Of a stretch of 64,000 nucleotides of DNA, positions 60,666 to 64,000 are shown one piece after another. The position numbers were made by a program, and so were the translations under genes. Within the stretch, counting starts at the first letter, position 1. Each line of letters begins with the position of its first letter. A model generated the notes under the pieces. The model ran no database searches. It was not told the DNA's origin and saw nothing but the letters and a program-made list of their open reading frames with translations. The DNA is from an uncultured Phycicoccus sp. (GTDB lineage Bacteria > Actinomycetota > Actinomycetes > Actinomycetales > Dermatophilaceae). The stretch lies in NCBI RefSeq assembly GCF_947495705.1, contig NZ_CANLZR010000001.1, forward strand, positions 496,001 through 560,000, read 5' to 3'.

Positions 60666-63583
60666 GAGGAGCGGTGTCACTGGTCGGGCGCGCGGAAGAG
60701 CTAGGGGTGCTCACCAACCTCGTCCGTGGAGCCCGCGACGGCCGCTTCGGGGCGGTGGTGCTGCAGGGGGACGCGGGGATCGGCAAGACGACGCTGGTGC
60801 GCGCGGCGTGCGAGACGGCGGCGGGGGAGGGGGCGCTCGTCCTTCCCGGGACGTGCCTGCCGCTGACCGCGGTGAGCGTCCCGCTGCTCGGGCTCCGGAG
60901 CGCGGTGCGGGCGCTCCCCCCGGACGAGCAGCCGGCTGTGCTGGGCTCCGGGGGCGGGGCGGCGAGTCGGGAGCTGCCGGTTCCGGTGGCGGTCGATGAC
61001 TGGCTGACCCGCCAGACGTCCGCCGGACCGGTGGTGCTGATGGTGGACGACCTGCAGTGGGCGGACGGGGAGACCCTGGACGCCTTGCTGTACGTCCTGG
61101 CCGGGCCGGTGGAGCGACCGCTCGGTGTGGTGCTGACGGTGCGGTCCACCGACGTGGGGCCGAGCCACCCGCTGCGACGTTGGTTGGCCGATGCTCGGCG
61201 TCTCCCGGGGGTCGAGGAGCGGACGCTCGGACCGCTGACGCGCGACGAGGTCGGGGAGGAGCTGGCGCTGGTCCTCGGCGAGCCCGCGCACACCTCCCTC
61301 GTTGACGAGGTGCACGTGCGCAGTGGTGGCAACCCGTACTTTGCGCGGCTGCTCGTCGACGGGCTGGACCCGTCGAGCCGCGCCTTGCCGCGCCACCTGC
61401 CCGAGGCGCTGAGCGCTGCCGCCGTCCGCAGCTGGGGGGTGCTCTCGGTGGACGCCCGGCGTCTTGTGGTGACCCTCGCCGTCGGCGGGCGGCCCGTCCG
61501 GGGTGCGCCCCTGGCCCGCGTCGCCGACATCGCCGACCTGCCGGACCCGGGGCCGGCGCTGCACGAGGCGGTGGACGCCGGGATGCTCGACGTCGCCGAC
61601 GACGGGGCGTACTGGTTCCACCACCCGCTCCAGGCCGAGGCGCTCGAGGCGAGCCTGCTGCCGGACCAGCGTCGTGCCCTCCATGCGGGCTTCGCCGCGG
61701 AGTACGCACAGGAGGCCGGTGCGGAGCTGACCGCCGAGCTCGCCGAGACCGTCTCAGACCACTACACGCGCGCCGGCCGCCCGGAGGAGGCCAGACGGTG
61801 GGCGCTGCTCGCCGCCCGCGCAATGCGAGCATCCGGCGACGAGGTCGGACGGCTGCGGATGCTCCGCAGGTGCGTCTCATATGGCGCGAGCCTCGCGGGT
61901 CCGGGAGCTGCTTGGCGCGAAACGCTCCTGGAGGTCCGTGACCTCGCCGAGGACCTCGCGGACTGGGAGGCCGAGCTCGAGGCGATCGACGCTCTAGGGG
62001 AGGAACTCGCAGAGGACGTCGAGGAGGACGCGCTGACCCTCGCGGTGCTGGGGGCCCGCCGCGCGATTCTCTGCTTCATCACCGGGCGCGGCGAGACGAG
62101 TGGGGATCTCGCCCGCCCTCTGGCGCTCAGCGCGTTCCGGCCGGGCTCGTGGCAACGGCTCTACGTCGTCGCGGAGTACGTGCACATCCTCACCTGGGAG
62201 GGACGGGCCGCCCTCGCGGCTGCGGCCCTCGCCGAGGTCGAGGCGCTGCTGTCCGCAGCAGCCGACGGCGTACCCGTCGACGCGGGGGAGCGGCGGGGCG
62301 AGGACCGGGCGCGGGCGTACGGGCTGGCAGCGGTGGCGATGTACGCAAACTTGTCGGACGCCGTTTCCGGTCACGAAGCGGGGCGGGTGGCGGCAGACGC
62401 GGCCGCGGCCTGTGGCGACGGCTTCACTCTTCTCGACGCGGCGTTCTGGGAGGCCAACTCCCTCGCCACGCGGTCGCGGGCCTGGCTCGAGGCGATGGAG
62501 CAGAGACGACGGCAGATGCTGGAGCTGCGCATCGCCCACCCGTACGTCGCGTGGCTGTGTGCGTCCCAGGCGCACACGGCACTGCATCTCGGCGAGGTTC
62601 GGCTGTGTGCTGACCGGCTCCGGGTGGCGCTCGGTTCCGACCCCGGTCCGTCGGGCGACTTCTCGGCCCGGCTCACCGCTGCCCTGCTCGCAGCCGGCCA
62701 GGGCCGGCAGCGGGAGGCCGAGGCGCACCTCGCCCGTGCCGACGAGCTCCTCAAGGGAGGGCGGCCGGCGCCGGCCTTCATCTACGAGAGGGTCCTGGCG
62801 ACGGTGCTGTTGTCCGCGGGTGATGACGAGGGCGCCGTGGCCGCGGCACTCGACGGGCTGGATCCCGAGCAGATCCTGCCAACGGACTGCGAGTGGCTCG
62901 TGCCCATCGCGGCACGAGGTCTGGCCGACCTCGTCTGCGGAGCCCGCGATGCCGGTCAGGATCCGGGCCCGTACCTGCGCCGGATCGACGAGCTCCGGGC
63001 GCGGTTCCCGCAGGTCGCACGGGACGTCGGCGAGATCACCGAGTTCTACCGTTCCGAGCTCGACGCCCTCGACGCGTGGTACGCCGCCGAGGTCGCGCGG
63101 GCCCGCCTCGCGGACGACGCACCTCGCTGCTGGTGCGCAGCGGTCGACCTGCTCGCGGCGGCGGAGCGGCCCTGGGAGGAGGCGTACGCGTCGTGGCGGG
63201 CGGGGGAGGCGCTGCTGCGGCGTGGTGACGCCGACGGACGTCGCCAGGCTGCGGCGGTGCTGCGGCGGGGGCACGGGATCGCGGTGCGGCTGGAGGCAGC
63301 GCCGACGCGAGGGGCGATCGAGGCGCTCGCGCGGTCGGCGCGTATCTCGTTGGCCGTCGTGACCGGGCCGGATGACTCGCCGCCCGGGATGCGGCTGACC
63401 CCGCGTGAGCGGGAGATCCTGGCGTACGTCGTCGCCGGGCGGACCTACGCCGAGATCGCCGGCGCGCTCTTCCTCAGCGAGAAGACGGTGAGCTCGCACA
63501 TCTCGAACATGCTGCGCAAGACGCGGAGCGCGAACCGCATCGAGCTCGCCGCCTGGGCGTCCCGGCAGGAGTCGGCCTTGTGA
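60662..63583 (+). CDS. Large LuxR-family (LAL) ATPase regulator 2
   Basis: 973 residues, same plan as regulator 1: LVGRAEELGVLTNLVRGARD, QGDAGIGKTTLVRAA, VVLMVDDLQWADGE, SGGNPYFARLLVDGLDPSS, TPR-like middle, LuxR HTH ending SHISNMLRKTRSANRIELA. The GTG at 60662 overlaps the previous stop (GTGA). The middle differs strongly from regulator 1, but the last 330 bp before the HTH end are about 98% identical. The conserved HTH implies both may bind the same DNA sites while answering different signals. Confidence 0.9.
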   Translation: MRGAVSLVGRAEELGVLTNLVRGARDGRFGAVVLQGDAGIGKTTLVRAACETAAGEGALVLPGTCLPLTAVSVPLLGLRSAVRALPPDEQPAVLGSGGGAASRELPVPVAVDDWLTRQTSAGPVVLMVDDLQWADGETLDALLYVLAGPVERPLGVVLTVRSTDVGPSHPLRRWLADARRLPGVEERTLGPLTRDEVGEELALVLGEPAHTSLVDEVHVRSGGNPYFARLLVDGLDPSSRALPRHLPEALSAAAVRSWGVLSVDARRLVVTLAVGGRPVRGAPLARVADIADLPDPGPALHEAVDAGMLDVADDGAYWFHHPLQAEALEASLLPDQRRALHAGFAAEYAQEAGAELTAELAETVSDHYTRAGRPEEARRWALLAARAMRASGDEVGRLRMLRRCVSYGASLAGPGAAWRETLLEVRDLAEDLADWEAELEAIDALGEELAEDVEEDALTLAVLGARRAILCFITGRGETSGDLARPLALSAFRPGSWQRLYVVAEYVHILTWEGRAALAAAALAEVEALLSAAADGVPVDAGERRGEDRARAYGLAAVAMYANLSDAVSGHEAGRVAADAAAACGDGFTLLDAAFWEANSLATRSRAWLEAMEQRRRQMLELRIAHPYVAWLCASQAHTALHLGEVRLCADRLRVALGSDPGPSGDFSARLTAALLAAGQGRQREAEAHLARADELLKGGRPAPAFIYERVLATVLLSAGDDEGAVAAALDGLDPEQILPTDCEWLVPIAARGLADLVCGARDAGQDPGPYLRRIDELRARFPQVARDVGEITEFYRSELDALDAWYAAEVARARLADDAPRCWCAAVDLLAAAERPWEEAYASWRAGEALLRRGDADGRRQAAAVLRRGHGIAVRLEAAPTRGAIEALARSARISLAVVTGPDDSPPGMRLTPREREILAYVVAGRTYAEIAGALFLSEKTVSSHISNMLRKTRSANRIELAAWASRQESAL

Positions 63584-63614
63584 CGAGGCCGAGGTGAGGC
63601 GTCTCCGCGGTGGG

Positions 63615-64000
63615 TCAGGTCTGCGCAGCCGCCCCGGCGGGCACGTCCTCGAGGGGGGTGCCTGGGGCGTGCCGGGCCACGGCGGTGGTGAGCGCGGCGA
63701 GCCGGGCCGGGTCGAGCTCCGTCAGCGGCCGGGTCAGCAGGCGCGTGCCGAACGCGGTGGCGGGATCGGTGGTCGGCTCCACTCCGGGGTCGGGCGGGTG
63801 CGGCCAGCGGTGGGGGAGCGGCCGGCGCAGGCGGACGCCGAGGTGGGCGAGCCCGGCGACGGCGGCCACCGGCACGCGGACGTGGAGGAGCGCCGCGACG
63901 TCGCGCCACGGCACGAGGTCGATCGGTGCCTGCGCGGAGCGGGCGGCCACGACGCGGGTGCGCGGCGCGGCCGGGTCGTAGTCCGGGGGGAAGGCGAGGG
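63615..64000 (-). CDS. Unknown protein, 5' end outside window
   Basis: A minus-strand frame open to the window edge, at least 128 residues, ending ...LEDVPAGAAAQT. Visible parts include FPPDYDPAAPRTRVVAARSA, PIDLVPWRDVAALLHVRVPV and FGTRLLTRPLTELDPARLAA. Codon use is typical of real genes here. I do not recognise the family; the start lies beyond base 64000. Confidence 0.65.
   Translation of the reverse strand, partial: LAFPPDYDPAAPRTRVVAARSAQAPIDLVPWRDVAALLHVRVPVAAVAGLAHLGVRLRRPLPHRWPHPPDPGVEPTTDPATAFGTRLLTRPLTELDPARLAALTTAVARHAPGTPLEDVPAGAAAQT

Overview
The window is chromosomal DNA from a high-GC actinobacterium. Codon third positions are almost all G or C, GTG starts are common, and many genes look leaderless, with a TANNNT-like -10 box 6-7 nt before the start codon. 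Gene order (rne-rplU-rpmA-obg-proB-proA, nadD-rsfS-phosphatase, comEA-comEC, lexA divergent from a LysM gene) and protein style fit the Micrococcales, probably Intrasporangiaceae or a near relative. That family-level placement is inference. I see no plasmid, prophage or CRISPR locus.

Region 1 (1-12,300) is housekeeping: RNase E/G, ribosomal proteins L21 and L27, the Obg GTPase, both early proline enzymes (ProB, ProA), a pyridoxal kinase, a membrane glycosyltransferase, then nadD-rsfS-histidine phosphatase and tRNA-Ala(GGC). Region 2 (12,270-19,800) holds DNA repair (Tag), a membrane phosphoesterase, a Baeyer-Villiger-type monooxygenase, a MarR-like regulator, and leuS preceded by a Leu-rich leader peptide and an intrinsic terminator. 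Region 3 (20,000-26,000) is a polyamine-type ABC importer operon (ATPase, Tat lipoprotein, two permeases) ending in an amidohydrolase. Region 4 (26,000-32,800) has a NarL-type two-component pair, a membrane protein, a SAM-IV-like riboswitch in front of a cysteine-desulfurase-like gene, DegV and PlsY.

Region 5 (32,800-39,240) encodes two very large secreted modular proteins that share the same terminal surface modules: a beta-helix protein and a metallophosphoesterase. Region 6 (39,600-49,700) holds DNA uptake (ComEA/ComEC), LysR, a sirtuin and an acetyltransferase, then a RimK-like ligase fused to a TrkA-C domain beside a RimB-like zinc protease and a succinylglutamate-desuccinylase-like enzyme. 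It ends with the SOS pair LexA / LysM membrane protein, with recognisable SOS boxes. Region 7 (49,700-64,000) is more lineage-specific: two related CxCG mini-proteins, a Gly/Arg-rich protein, a frameshifted oxidoreductase, an ABC exporter, small secreted proteins, and two tandem giant LuxR (LAL) regulators whose ends have recently been homogenised.

Most notable are the regulatory RNAs (leucine attenuator, SAM riboswitch), three copies of an intergenic palindromic element, the mirrored proA/glycosyltransferase pair, the RimK module and the mini-protein family. Everything was read by eye; no database search was run.
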